Source: Labedella populi (lineage in GTDB: Bacteria; Actinomycetota; Actinomycetes; Actinomycetales; Microbacteriaceae). Taken from it: a stretch of DNA of 64,000 bases. The number at the start of each line of letters is the position of its first letter. Position 1 is the stretch's first letter. The position numbers and the translations under genes are program-made. Positions 16,423-25,384 of this stretch are shown one piece after another. Below the pieces are notes generated by a model. The model had not been told where the DNA came from, ran no database searches, and was given only the letters and a program-made list of their open reading frames with translations. The stretch covers positions 434,001 through 498,000 of the forward strand of contig NZ_RZNC01000002.1 in assembly GCF_004078655.1 (NCBI RefSeq), read 5' to 3'.

Positions 16423-17451
16423 GTGCCGCTCGTACAGATCCGTGACGTGACGAAGGTCTACCCGCCCTCCACGAGAAGTGGTGACCCCGTCCGCGCGATC
16501 GATGGCGTCGACCTCGACATCGAGGAGGGCGACGTCTACGGGATCATCGGCTATTCCGGTGCCGGCAAGAGCACCCTCGTGAGGCTCGTGAACGCACTCG
16601 AGCCGGCCACCTCCGGCAGCATCGTCGTGGACGGGACCGACATCACGACGCTCCCCGAGCGGGAGTTGCGAAAGCTGCGGCTCGGGATCGGCATGATCTT
16701 CCAGCAGTTCAACCTCTTCTCCTCGCGGACCGTGCGCGGGAACGTCGCCTACCCCCTGCAGGTCGCGGGGCGCTCCCGAGCGGAGACGCGGAAGCGCGTC
16801 GACGAGCTGCTCGACTTCGTGGGGCTCGCCGACAAGGCGTCGAACCACCCGGACGAGCTCTCCGGCGGTCAGAAGCAGCGCGTCGGGATCGCTCGGGCCC
16901 TCGCGACGTCGCCGCGCATCCTGCTCGCCGACGAGGCGACGAGCGCTCTCGACCCCGAGACGACGCAGGAGGTGCTCGGTCTGCTCCGCACCGTCAACCG
17001 GGACTTCGGCGTGACGATCATCGCCATCACGCACGAGATGGACGTCGTACAGTCCCTCGCGACCAAGGTCGCCGTGATGGAGAGCGGCCGCGTCGTCGAG
17101 AGCGGTGAGGTGTTCGAGGTCTTCTCGAGGCCCCGTTCTCCCGCGGGGCAGCGGTTCGTCTCGACCGTGGTCAAGGGCGTGCCGTCGGACTCCGAGCTCG
17201 CGGCGCTCCGCGAGCGGCACGCGGGACGTTTCGTCACCGTGACGTTCCGCGACGGGGGAGCGAGCCAGTCGGAGGTCTTCCTCGAGTTCGGGCGCGAGGG
17301 CATCGGCTTCGAGCTCGTCTACGGAGGCGTCAATGAGATCCAGGGCCGCGCGTTCGGGAACCTCACTCTCGAACTCACCGGGGCCGGCGATCGCGTCGAC
17401 GCCGTGATCGAGCGATTGCGTCGCCGCGTCGAGATCGTGGAGGTGGTGTGA
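16423..17451 (+). CDS. metN: methionine ABC transporter ATP-binding protein
   Basis: 342 aa. The ABC ATPase domain has Walker A GYSGAGKST (about residues 43-51), Q-loop FQQFNLF, signature LSGGQKQR, and Walker B ILLADEATSALD. The C-terminal about 75 residues form the NIL domain that in MetN binds methionine and mediates transinhibition of uptake. Together these make methionine import a firm call. The GTG at 16423 has a GAAGGAG ribosome binding site. The stop overlaps the metI ATG by one base. Confidence 0.96.
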   Translation: MPLVQIRDVTKVYPPSTRSGDPVRAIDGVDLDIEEGDVYGIIGYSGAGKSTLVRLVNALEPATSGSIVVDGTDITTLPERELRKLRLGIGMIFQQFNLFSSRTVRGNVAYPLQVAGRSRAETRKRVDELLDFVGLADKASNHPDELSGGQKQRVGIARALATSPRILLADEATSALDPETTQEVLGLLRTVNRDFGVTIIAITHEMDVVQSLATKVAVMESGRVVESGEVFEVFSRPRSPAGQRFVSTVVKGVPSDSELAALRERHAGRFVTVTFRDGGASQSEVFLEFGREGIGFELVYGGVNEIQGRAFGNLTLELTGAGDRVDAVIERLRRRVEIVEVV

Positions 17452-18110
17452 TGGACGTGCTCGTCGATCTCGCTCCGCTGTTCGCGGAGGCGACGTTCGA
17501 GACGTTGTGGCTCGTCTTCGCGAGCCTTCTGTTCGGCGGCCTCGGCGGTCTCGTCGTCGGTCTCGCGCTCTATCTGACGCGAGCGGGCAATCTGTTCGCG
17601 AACCGCGCCGTCTTCGGCGTTCTCAACGTCGTCGTGAACATCTTCCGTCCCATCCCCTTCATCATCTTCCTGACGGCGTTCCAGCCTCTCGCCCGGCTCG
17701 TGGTCGGTACGGGGATCGGCACGGAGGCGGCGATCTTCACCCTGTCTCTCGCGTCGACTTTCGGCATCAGCCGGATCGTCGAGCAGAACCTGCTGACCGT
17801 GTCGCCGGGCGTCATCGAGGCGGCGCGGGCCGCAGGAGCCGGCCCCGTGCGGACGATCGTCACGATCGTGATCCCCGAGGCCCTCGGACCGCTCATCCTC
17901 GGTTACACGTTCGTCTTCGTCGCGATCGTCGACATGTCGGCGGTCGCCGGCGTCATCAACGGCGGCGGGCTCGGCGCGTTCGCGATCCAGTACGGGTTCA
18001 GGCAGTTCGAGCCCGTCGTCACCTGGACCGCTCTCGCGATCGTGATCGTGCTCGTGCAGTTCGTCCAGTTCCTCGGCAACGGGCTCGCCCGCAAGGTGCT
18101 GCGCCGCTGA
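17451..18110 (+). CDS. metI: methionine ABC transporter permease
   Basis: 219 aa with about five membrane helices and the BPD-transport EAA loop EAARAAGAGPVRTIVTIVIPEAL near residues 123-144, which docks on MetN. The start is taken as the ATG sharing a base with the metN stop (TGATG). A GTG 3 bp earlier is also possible. Last gene of the operon. Only 15 bp separate it from the convergent MarR gene. Confidence 0.95.
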   Translation: MDVLVDLAPLFAEATFETLWLVFASLLFGGLGGLVVGLALYLTRAGNLFANRAVFGVLNVVVNIFRPIPFIIFLTAFQPLARLVVGTGIGTEAAIFTLSLASTFGISRIVEQNLLTVSPGVIEAARAAGAGPVRTIVTIVIPEALGPLILGYTFVFVAIVDMSAVAGVINGGGLGAFAIQYGFRQFEPVVTWTALAIVIVLVQFVQFLGNGLARKVLRR

Positions 18111-18125
18111 CGAGACGGATCGCCT

Positions 18126-18641
18126 TCAGACCGAACCCTCGCCGACCTGGTCGAAGTCGACGCTGAGCTTGCGCAGCAGCGCCGCGAGCCGCGCGCGGTC
18201 GGCGGCGGTGAGGCTCGCGAGGAGTTCGGCTTCGGCGTCGACGAGACGCGTGATCGCCGCGTCGACGCGCGTCAGCCCCGTCGGCGTCATGACGACGAGG
18301 ATGCCGCGCCCGTCGTGAGGATCCGTGCGGCGCTCGACGAGTCCGGCGGCGACGAGTCGGTCGATGCGGTTCGTCATCGTGCCGCTCGACACGAGAGTCT
18401 GCTGCAGCAATTGCTTGGGGCTCAGCGTGTAAGGGTCTCCCGCCCGGCGGAGTGCGGCGAGCACGTCGAACTCCCACGATTCGAGCTTCGAGCGGTCGAA
18501 GGCCCGCCGGCGCGCGCGATCGAGGTGACGGGTGAGCCGTGACACCCGCGACAGCACCTGGAGCGGAGAGAAGTTGAGGTCGGGTCGTTCGCGCTCCCAC
18601 GCCTCCACGATCCGGTCGACCTCGTCGCTCTGCTCCGCCAT
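18126..18641 (-). CDS. MarR family transcriptional regulator
   Basis: 171-aa winged-helix regulator. The DNA-binding core spans about residues 50-125 (FDVLAALRRAG, LLQQTLVSSGTMTNRIDRLVAAGLVERR, DGRGILVVMTPTG), flanked by dimerisation helices. MarR proteins usually repress nearby genes and are released by small phenolic or oxidant ligands. The ligand here is unknown. It lies convergent to metI and divergent from tRNA-Gln/glmU, so no target is obvious. A GATAAT hexamer 6 nt before the ATG suggests a leaderless mRNA. Confidence 0.92.
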   Translation of the reverse strand: MAEQSDEVDRIVEAWERERPDLNFSPLQVLSRVSRLTRHLDRARRRAFDRSKLESWEFDVLAALRRAGDPYTLSPKQLLQQTLVSSGTMTNRIDRLVAAGLVERRTDPHDGRGILVVMTPTGLTRVDAAITRLVDAEAELLASLTAADRARLAALLRKLSVDFDQVGEGSV

Positions 18642-18647
18642 GGACCC

Positions 18648-18653
18648 ATTATC
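18648..18653 (-). promoter_or_regulatory. -10 element for the MarR gene (leaderless)
   Basis: GATAAT on the minus strand, 6 nt from the ATG at 18641. It is a near-consensus hexamer. Confidence 0.5.
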
Positions 18654-18738
18654 CCGGTGCCTCCGAACGCCGCGTCCACCGGCCCGGTGCTCGTGATCTG
18701 GCAGACTGGAGCGGTGCGGCGCCCCGGCGCTCGCACGA

Positions 18739-18810
18739 TCCGCCTTGGTGTAACGGCAGCACGACAGCCTTTGGAGCTGTTAGGACCAGGTTCGAATCCT
18801 GGAGGCGGAG
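18739..18810 (+). tRNA. tRNA-Gln (anticodon TTG)
   Basis: 72-nt cloverleaf. The acceptor TCCGCCT pairs with AGGCGGA and the discriminator is G. The anticodon stem ACAGC/GCTGT encloses loop CTTTGGA with anticodon TTG. The T arm is CCAGG-TTCGAAT-CCTGG. CCA is not encoded. It lies 1 nt before the glmU start codon, a tRNA-Gln/glmU adjacency common in actinobacteria. Confidence 0.96.
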
Positions 18811-18811
18811 C

Positions 18812-20260
18812 GTGAGCGAACAGACCACCCGAGACCCAGCCCTCGCCGTCGTCATCCTTGCCGCAGGGCAAGGCACCCGGATGAAGTCCACGACCCCGAA
18901 GCTCCTGCACAGCCTCGCGGGAGTGCCGATCCTCGGGCACGTGCTCGCGACGGCCCGAGCACTCGGCGCCGACCATGTCGTGACCGTCGTGCGGCACGAG
19001 CGCGACCGGATCGCCGAGGTCGTCTCGCGCGAACTCCCGGAGAGCATCGTGGTGGACCAGGACGACGTGCCGGGGACGGGACGTGCCGTCGAGCAAGCCG
19101 TCGAGGCGCTCCCCGCGGGCTTCGACGGCGACGTGCTCGTTGTGAACGGCGACGTCCCGTTGCTCGATTCCGACACCCTCGCCCAGCTCCTCGCGCGACA
19201 CCGATCGGGCGCAGCGGTCGCGACGATCCTCTCGGCGTTGCTCGATGACGCGACCGGTTACGGCCGCGTCGTGCGTTCCGAGGAGGGCACCCTCGACCGC
19301 ATCGTCGAGCAGAAGGACGCGGGTCCCGACGAACTCGCCGTGACCGAGATCAACGCGGGCGTCTACGTCTTCTCGATCAGCCCGCTGCGCGAGCAGCTCG
19401 TGCGTCTCACGACCGAGAACGCGCAAGGGGAGAAATACATCACGGATGTCATCGGGCTCTTGCGCGAGGTCGGTCACGAGGTCGCGGCCGTCCCGGTCTC
19501 CCAGTCGTGGGTCGTCGAGGGCGTCAACGACCGCGCCCAATTGTCGCGGCAGGCCGCCCGCCTGAACGCGCTCATCATCCAGAAGTGGCAGCTCGCGGGA
19601 GTGACGGTACAGGACCCGTCGACGACGTGGATCGACCTCACGGTCACGCTCGCGCAAGACGTCACGATCAAGCCGGGCACGCAACTGCTCGGGGCGACCG
19701 TCGTCGAGACGGGCGCGACGGTCGGTCCGGACACGACACTCGTGGACTGCGAGATCGGTCAGGAGGCCGAGGTGCGACGCACCGACGGCACCCTCGCCGT
19801 CATCGGCGCAGGGGCGACCGTCGGACCCTTCGCCTACCTCCGACCGGGCACGTACCTCGGTGCGGCCGGCAAGATCGGCGCCTTCGTCGAGACGAAGAAC
19901 GCGCAGATCGGCCCTCGCAGCAAGGTCCCGCATCTCTCCTACGTCGGCGACGCCACGGTCGGCGAGGGGGCCAACATCGGCGCGGGCACGATCTTCGCGA
20001 ACTACGACGGCGTCCACAAGCACTCGACAGTCGTCGGCGATGAGGTCCGCACGGGGTCGCACAACGTGTTCGTCGCTCCCGTTAGAATCGGAGACGGAGC
20101 GTACACGGGTGCGGGAACGGTCGTTCGCAAGGACGTGCCGGCCGGCGCCCTCGCCATCAACGTGGCACCCCAACGGAACCTCGAGGGGTGGACGGTCGCC
20201 AACCGTCCGGGCAGCGCTGCCGCGTCCGCGGCCGAAGGCGCCGCGTCCGACGAAGAGTGA
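18812..20260 (+). CDS. glmU: bifunctional UDP-N-acetylglucosamine pyrophosphorylase / glucosamine-1-phosphate N-acetyltransferase
   Basis: 482 aa. The N-terminal uridylyltransferase domain begins with the nucleotide loop VILAAGQGTRMKS (about residues 14-26) and includes EINAGVYVF. The C-terminal left-handed beta-helix acetyltransferase domain (about residues 255-460) includes the FAYLRPGTYLG, NAQIGPRSKVPHLSYVGDA and NIGAGTIFANYDG stretches. It makes UDP-GlcNAc for peptidoglycan and, in actinobacteria, mycothiol. The GTG at 18812 is the only usable start before the nucleotide loop. Its apparent Shine-Dalgarno (GGAGG) lies in the acceptor stem of tRNA-Gln. prs follows 51 bp later. Confidence 0.97.
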   Translation: MSEQTTRDPALAVVILAAGQGTRMKSTTPKLLHSLAGVPILGHVLATARALGADHVVTVVRHERDRIAEVVSRELPESIVVDQDDVPGTGRAVEQAVEALPAGFDGDVLVVNGDVPLLDSDTLAQLLARHRSGAAVATILSALLDDATGYGRVVRSEEGTLDRIVEQKDAGPDELAVTEINAGVYVFSISPLREQLVRLTTENAQGEKYITDVIGLLREVGHEVAAVPVSQSWVVEGVNDRAQLSRQAARLNALIIQKWQLAGVTVQDPSTTWIDLTVTLAQDVTIKPGTQLLGATVVETGATVGPDTTLVDCEIGQEAEVRRTDGTLAVIGAGATVGPFAYLRPGTYLGAAGKIGAFVETKNAQIGPRSKVPHLSYVGDATVGEGANIGAGTIFANYDGVHKHSTVVGDEVRTGSHNVFVAPVRIGDGAYTGAGTVVRKDVPAGALAINVAPQRNLEGWTVANRPGSAAASAAEGAASDEE

Positions 20261-20311
20261 ACCAGCCGAGCATCAGAGCGCAAGAGCCGAAAACGGCAGG
20301 AAGCAGGGCCA

Positions 20312-21289
20312 GTGTCCGGCATCAAGATCAGTGGTGAGAAGCGGCTCGTGCTCGTCTCGGGGCGTGCACACCCCGAACTCGCGGAAGCGATCGCCGAGGA
20401 GTTGGACTCGGAGCTCGTCCACACGGACGCCCGGACGTTCGCGAACGGTGAGATCTACGCTCGGTACGACGAGAGCGTCCGCGGCAGTGACGCGTTCGTC
20501 ATCCAGTCGCACTGCGCGCCGATCAACGAGTGGCTCATGGAGCAGCTCATCATGGTGGACGCGCTGAAGCGTGCGTCGGCGAAACGCATCACCGTCGTCG
20601 CACCGTTCTACCCCTACGCGCGCCAGGACAAGAAGGGTCGTGGACGCGAGCCGATCTCCGCTCGCCTCGTCGCCGACCTCTTCAAGGCGGCCGGTGCCGA
20701 TCGCATCATGTCGGTCGACCTCCACGCAGCGCAGATCCAGGGCTTCTTCGACGGCCCTGTCGACCACCTCTTCGCCATGCCGGTGCTGCTCGAACACTTC
20801 CGTGAGAAGCTCGACCCGTCGACCCTCACGGTCGTCTCGCCGGACATGGGGCGGGTGCGTGTCGCCGACATCTGGAGCGACAAGCTCGGGGCGCCCCTCG
20901 CGATCATCCACAAGCGCCGCGACCCGCTCGTCCCGAACCAGGTGACGGTGCACGAGATCGTCGGAGAGGTCGAGGGGCGCGTCTGCCTGCTCGTCGACGA
21001 CCTCATCGACACGGGCCGCACGATCGTCAAAGCGGCGGAAGCGCTCAAAGCGGCCGGCGCGATCGGCGTCGTCGTCGCGGCGACCCACGCGGTCTTCAGT
21101 GACCCCGCTCCCGAGCTTCTGCAGTCGGACGCGATCGACTCGGTCGTCGTGACCGACACGCTCCCGATCTCCGACGCCAAGCGCTTCCCGACGCTCGAGA
21201 TCCTGCCCATCGCTCCGCTCATCGCGCGCGCGATCCACGAGGTCTTCGACGACGGCTCGGTGACGTCGATGTTCGACGGCGCCGCCTGA
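20312..21289 (+). CDS. prs: ribose-phosphate pyrophosphokinase (PRPP synthetase)
   Basis: 325 aa class I PRPP synthetase making PRPP from ribose-5-phosphate and ATP for purine, pyrimidine, NAD, His and Trp synthesis. Visible are FANGEIYARYDESVRG near residue 44, the flexible loop PYARQDKKGRGREPIS near 101, the DLHAAQIQGFF motif near 135, and the PRPP loop LLVDDLIDTGRT near 227. The GTG at 20312 has a purine-rich GGAAG upstream. glmU-prs is a common pairing in actinobacteria. A perfect inverted repeat covers its stop codon. Confidence 0.97.
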   Translation: MSGIKISGEKRLVLVSGRAHPELAEAIAEELDSELVHTDARTFANGEIYARYDESVRGSDAFVIQSHCAPINEWLMEQLIMVDALKRASAKRITVVAPFYPYARQDKKGRGREPISARLVADLFKAAGADRIMSVDLHAAQIQGFFDGPVDHLFAMPVLLEHFREKLDPSTLTVVSPDMGRVRVADIWSDKLGAPLAIIHKRRDPLVPNQVTVHEIVGEVEGRVCLLVDDLIDTGRTIVKAAEALKAAGAIGVVVAATHAVFSDPAPELLQSDAIDSVVVTDTLPISDAKRFPTLEILPIAPLIARAIHEVFDDGSVTSMFDGAA

Positions 21290-21311
21290 CTCGAGGAGCG
21301 TTCAGGCGGCG
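21280..21311 (+). terminator. terminator-like hairpin overlapping the prs stop codon
   Basis: CGCCGCCTGA, whose last three bases are the prs stop, pairs perfectly with TCAGGCGGCG after a 12-nt loop. There is no U-run. Confidence 0.55.
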
Positions 21312-21391
21312 TGCACCATGACGTCGTCGACCTCGCGTCATGGCGTCATCGGCGTCACCCGTCGTTCACCGCCTCGTGAGAGGGTGATCGG

Positions 21392-22720
21392 GTGAGCATG
21401 TCCACGCCGTCCGGGTCTGTTCCGAGCGCGGCCGGGAGAACCGACCTCGAGCGGCGGCTCGGTCTCCGCGACGCCGTGATGATCGGTCTCGGGTCGATGA
21501 TCGGCGCCGGGGTCTTCGTGGTGTTCGCTCCGGCCGCCTCATCGGCGGGCGCGCTCCTGTTCGTGGGGCTGCTCGTCGTCGCCGTCGTCGCGTGGTGCAA
21601 CGCCCGCTCGACGGCGCGGCTCGCGGCGGCGCACCCGACTTCCGGGGGTGCCTACACATACGGGCGCGCCGAACTGGGGCCGGTGTGGGGCTTCGTCGCC
21701 GGTTGGTGCTTCGTCGTCGGCAAGACCGCGAGCTGCGCGGCGATGGCGCTCGCCGTCGCCGCCTACGTCGCCCCGGCGGATCTCGAACGCGCCATCGCCG
21801 TCGCGGTCGTCGTGGCGCTCACGATCGTGAACGCGCTCGGCGTGACGAAGACGGCAGCCATGACGCGCGTCATCGTCGTCCTCGTCCTCTGGGTCCTCGT
21901 GGTCGTCGTGGTGGCGGGGATCGCCGCGGGCGGTGCTGCCGTCGTCCCGACCGACAGTCCGACGGGCTCGAGGACCGTCTCGCCCCTGGCGACCCCGCTC
22001 GGGGAGACCTACGGCGTGCTTCAAGCCGCGGGCCTGCTGTTCTTCGCGTTCGCGGGGTATGCGCGCATCGCGACGCTGGGGGAGGAGGTCCGGGCTCCCG
22101 AGCGGACGATCCCCCGCGCCGTGACGATCTCGTTCCTCGTCGCGCTTGCCGTCTACACCGTCGTCGCGTTCGTCTGCCTCGTGACTCTTGGTGTCGACGG
22201 TCTGGCCGCGAGCCGCGAACCCCTCTCCGACGTCGTCCGCGCCGCCGGTTGGGCCGCCGCCGTGCCGATCGTGCAGGCGGGTGCAGCGCTCGCGGCTCTT
22301 GGCGCCCTCCTCGGGCTCATGGCGGGCATCGGCCGGACGAGCTTCGCGATGGCGCGGGAGGGCGACCTTCCGCGGTTCCTCGAGCGCGTCCACCCGCGCT
22401 CGCGCGTCCCGGTCCGGGCCGAGATCATGCTCGGTTGCCTTGTCGCCCTGCTCGTGCTGTTCGTGGACGTGCCGACCGCCGTGACGCTCTCCTCGGCGGG
22501 TGTGCTCGTCTACTACGCGGTCGCGAACATCTCGGCGTTCCGCCTGGCCGCGCGGGTGCCATCGGTGCGGGCGCTCCGCGGCACGGCCGTTCTCGGGCTC
22601 ATCGGCTGCGTCGTGCTCGTGCTCGCGCTTCCCCCGCTCGCGGCCGCTTCGGCGCTCGGAGTGGTCGCCGTCGGGGTCCTCGGTCGTCTCATCGTGCTGC
22701 GAGTGCGCTCGCGCTCATGA
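21392..22720 (+). CDS. APC-superfamily amino acid permease
   Basis: 442 aa with about 12 hydrophobic segments. The first helix carries the APC signature GLGSMIGAGVFVVFAPAA (about residues 30-47), the unwound Gly-rich substrate site. Further features are FAFAGYARIATLGEEVRAPERTI near residue 220, typical of the amino acid/polyamine/organocation family, and a long central cytoplasmic stretch after helix 5. Substrate cannot be read from sequence. The start may be GTG 21392 or ATG 21398. Convergent with the CPBP-like gene. Confidence 0.9.
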   Translation: MSMSTPSGSVPSAAGRTDLERRLGLRDAVMIGLGSMIGAGVFVVFAPAASSAGALLFVGLLVVAVVAWCNARSTARLAAAHPTSGGAYTYGRAELGPVWGFVAGWCFVVGKTASCAAMALAVAAYVAPADLERAIAVAVVVALTIVNALGVTKTAAMTRVIVVLVLWVLVVVVVAGIAAGGAAVVPTDSPTGSRTVSPLATPLGETYGVLQAAGLLFFAFAGYARIATLGEEVRAPERTIPRAVTISFLVALAVYTVVAFVCLVTLGVDGLAASREPLSDVVRAAGWAAAVPIVQAGAALAALGALLGLMAGIGRTSFAMAREGDLPRFLERVHPRSRVPVRAEIMLGCLVALLVLFVDVPTAVTLSSAGVLVYYAVANISAFRLAARVPSVRALRGTAVLGLIGCVVLVLALPPLAAASALGVVAVGVLGRLIVLRVRSRS

Positions 22721-22744
22721 TCATCGACGGCGCCAATTCCGTCC

Positions 22745-22774
22745 CGAGGGCGCTCCGTGTAGGTGGCGCCCTCG
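22745..22774. terminator. bidirectional terminator-like hairpin between APC permease and CPBP-like gene
   Basis: CGAGGGCGC pairs perfectly with GCGCCCTCG over a 12-nt loop in the 73-bp gap between convergent genes. Confidence 0.55.
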
Positions 22775-22793
22775 TGCGGGTGTAGCTCTTTCG

Positions 22794-23624
22794 CTAGTAG
22801 AGGAAGATCGGGAACCAGTCGCGGCTGTGGGCGTGCACGAGCACGAGGAAGAGCACGAAGTCGAAGAGCAGGTGCACCGCGACGACGAAGCTCAGCGACT
22901 TCGTGAGCGTGAAGGTGAGCCCCTGGATGAGCGCGAACGGGAAGATCAGTAGCGGCCCCCACGCGTGGAAGCCGAGTTCCCAGAGGAACGACGTGAAGAT
23001 CACGGCCTGCAGGACGTTCGCCGTCCAGAGCGGGTAGTGGCGCCGCAAGAGGGCGAAGCACGTGCAGATGAAGAAGAGCTCGTCCCAGATGCCGAGCGCA
23101 TTGGTGCCGAGGAAGAGGCGGAACACGGAACCGGCGTCCGTCGCGGCCGGCCAGTTCTCGAACACCCCCGTCGAGATCATGTAGACGGGCAGGATCAGGT
23201 AGCCGAGGGCGACGATGCCGACGAGGTAGCCGTACTCGCGCAGAGTCCAACGCTTGCCCGTCAGCACGGGGAACCTCACCGCGTGGTCGCGGAACCAGAA
23301 CCGGGACGCGAGGTAGGGGCCGAGGACCGCGGCCACGAGTGCGGCGCCCATGACGAGCATGTGACCCCACTCGATGTTGGTGCTCACCTCGACGAGGCTC
23401 ACGACCACGACGCCGAAGGCGATGAGCGAGAGGTCACGTCCGAGCGCGCGGTCGACGACGAAGCCGAGCACCACCGCTGCGCCGAGCACGAGGTAGGCAC
23501 CGGGACGCCAGTGCAGGCCGAACATGAGCAGTCCCGAGAGGGACAGGAGGACGCCCGGAGCGAGGTGCACGAGCGTCCTCGTCGTCGATCCGCTCCCGGT
23601 GTGAGGGACGGTCGTCGTCGTCAT
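22794..23624 (-). CDS. CPBP-family-like intramembrane protein (putative CAAX-type protease homologue)
   Basis: 276 aa, about eight membrane helices. Candidate active-site motifs of the CPBP/Abi family are present in order: DELFFICTCFALLRR near residue 185, FLWELGFH near 215, and VHLLFDF near 252. The first motif has DE rather than the usual EE pair before the xxxR-type sequence, so catalysis is uncertain. The ATG at 23624 begins a short hydrophilic Thr-rich head. The frame stays open upstream, but that overlaps gnd and is rejected. It lies 55 bp downstream of gnd on the same strand and may be co-transcribed. Confidence 0.75.
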   Translation of the reverse strand: MTTTTVPHTGSGSTTRTLVHLAPGVLLSLSGLLMFGLHWRPGAYLVLGAAVVLGFVVDRALGRDLSLIAFGVVVVSLVEVSTNIEWGHMLVMGAALVAAVLGPYLASRFWFRDHAVRFPVLTGKRWTLREYGYLVGIVALGYLILPVYMISTGVFENWPAATDAGSVFRLFLGTNALGIWDELFFICTCFALLRRHYPLWTANVLQAVIFTSFLWELGFHAWGPLLIFPFALIQGLTFTLTKSLSFVVAVHLLFDFVLFLVLVHAHSRDWFPIFLY

Positions 23625-23679
23625 CGTGCCAGCCGTCCCGTCGTCATCGCCGATCGTCCTGCCGCCCCGTCGATACGGC

Positions 23680-25137
23680 TCAGTGGGTGTCGACGGCGCT
23701 GATCTCGGAGCGGTCGCCCGACCACAGTGTGTGGAAGGTGCCCTCCTTGTCGACGCGCTTGTAGGTGTGTGCCCCGAAGAAGTCGCGTTGACCCTGCACG
23801 AGTGCGGCCGGCAGTCGGTCGGCACGCAGTCCGTCGTAGTAGGACAGCGACGACGAGAAGGCCGGGGCGGGGATGCCGGCGTGGGCCGCGGTCGCCACGA
23901 CCCGGCGCCAGCTGTCCTGAGCGCCTGCGACGGCGTCCCGGAAATACGGGGCCGTGACGAGGGCCACGAGGCCGGCGTCATCCACGTACGCCTCGGTGAT
24001 CCGGTTGAGGAACTGGGCGCGGATGATGCAGCCGCCGCGCCAGATCTTCGCGATCTCGCCTTTCCGGATGTTCCAGCCGTACTGCTCGGCGCCCGCGACG
24101 ATTTCGTCGAAGCCCTGAGAGTAGGCGATGATCTTCGACGCGTAGAGCGCGCGACGCACGTCTTCGATGAACGTCTCAGGGTCATCGACGGTCCAGGCGT
24201 CGCTCGGACCGGGCAGATCGGTCGCCGCGGCACGCTGAGCGGGCTTCGAGGAGAGCGACCGGGCGAAGACGGCTTCCGCGATGCCCGAGACGGGGATCCC
24301 GAGATCGAGGGCGGTCTGGACCGTCCAGGCCCCCGTGCCCTTGGCGCCGGCCTGGTCGAGGATGACGTCGACGAGCGGCTGCCCGGTCTCGGCGTCGACC
24401 TGCCGGAGCACCTCTGCGGTGATCTCGATGAGGTAGCTCTCGAGCTCGCCGGTGTTCCACTCGGCGAAGACATCGGCGATCTCGGCGGGGGACTTGCCGG
24501 TACCGCGACGGATGAGGTCGTAGGCCTCCGCGATGAGCTGCATGTCGGCGTATTCGATGCCGTTGTGGATCATCTTGACGAAGTGCCCCGCGCCGTCGGT
24601 GCCGACGTGGGTGACGCACGGCTCGCCCTCCGCGACCGCGGCGATCGAGGAGAGGATCGGGCCGAGGGTCTCGTAGGACTCCGCCGAGCCGCCCGGCATG
24701 ATGCTCGGGCCGTTGAGTGCGCCCTCCTCGCCCCCGGAGATGCCGGCGCCCACGAAGTGGATGCCCGTCTCACGCACGGCCTTCTCGCGACGGATCGTGT
24801 CCGTGAAGAGGGCGTTGCCGCCGTCGACGATGATGTCGCCGGGCTCGAAGACCTGGGTGAGCTGGTCGATCACGGCGTCCGTGCCCGCTCCGGCCTTGAC
24901 CATGATGATCGCGGTGCGTGGTGTGGAGAGGCTCGCGGCGAACTCCTCGATCGTCTTCGAAGCGACGAAGCCCGCCTCGGGGTGTTCGGAGAGCAGCGTC
25001 TCCGTCTTCTCGTACGACCTGTTGAACACGGCGACGGTGTTGCCCTCGCGGCTGGCGAGGTTACGGGCGAGGTTGGACCCCATCACCGCCAGTCCGACGA
25101 CTCCGATGTTGGCTGTTCCGTGCGCGTTCTCCGCCAT
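23680..25137 (-). CDS. gnd: 6-phosphogluconate dehydrogenase, decarboxylating (NADP+)
   Basis: 485 aa, the length of the long dimeric type. It oxidises 6-phosphogluconate to ribulose-5-phosphate, CO2 and NADPH. The N-terminal nucleotide loop is GVVGLAVMGSNLARN (about residues 12-26), followed by FNRSYEK, which suggests NADP specificity. The GGEEGA stretch near 130, HFVKMIHNGIEYADMQ near 190 and the C-terminal HTLWSGDRSEISAVDTH complete the family pattern. It lies divergent from gntK across a 247-bp promoter region, making it the last enzymatic step of the gluconate route encoded here. Confidence 0.97.
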   Translation of the reverse strand: MAENAHGTANIGVVGLAVMGSNLARNLASREGNTVAVFNRSYEKTETLLSEHPEAGFVASKTIEEFAASLSTPRTAIIMVKAGAGTDAVIDQLTQVFEPGDIIVDGGNALFTDTIRREKAVRETGIHFVGAGISGGEEGALNGPSIMPGGSAESYETLGPILSSIAAVAEGEPCVTHVGTDGAGHFVKMIHNGIEYADMQLIAEAYDLIRRGTGKSPAEIADVFAEWNTGELESYLIEITAEVLRQVDAETGQPLVDVILDQAGAKGTGAWTVQTALDLGIPVSGIAEAVFARSLSSKPAQRAAATDLPGPSDAWTVDDPETFIEDVRRALYASKIIAYSQGFDEIVAGAEQYGWNIRKGEIAKIWRGGCIIRAQFLNRITEAYVDDAGLVALVTAPYFRDAVAGAQDSWRRVVATAAHAGIPAPAFSSSLSYYDGLRADRLPAALVQGQRDFFGAHTYKRVDKEGTFHTLWSGDRSEISAVDTH

Positions 25138-25384
25138 GGACGTGCTCCTGTCGATTCAGTTCTCGTGAGCCCGGCGCTTCGTGGTGCCGCTTCGGGCCGA
25201 GGACAACGATACCGGCATTCCCTGCGGCTTTCGCGGGCTGTTCGGGCACCCGGCCGGTGGGTATCGTCGGTGGACCGTGCGGGCCTCGTCGTGCTACGGT
25301 CTCTGATAAATCTGACGTATTGGCTTTCACGGTCGCAGTAGTCGGATGTAAAGAAGCGTCCGACGGAAAACCGATGGAGGAACG
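25138..25384. promoter_or_regulatory. divergent gnd / gntK control region
   Basis: 247 bp. An AT-rich island at 25296-25350 contains a direct repeat TCTGA-TAAA-TCTGA (25302-25315) that could be a regulator site. A weak promoter with TTCACG and TAAAGA 17 bp apart lies before gntK. The GntR-family regulator at 29378-30100 is the natural candidate to act here. This is inference from position. Confidence 0.4.

Noticed and set aside
22794-24473. Extended 559-codon version of the CPBP-like protein
   Set aside because: The first half is an out-of-frame reading of gnd; the ATG at 23624 gives a normal membrane protein.
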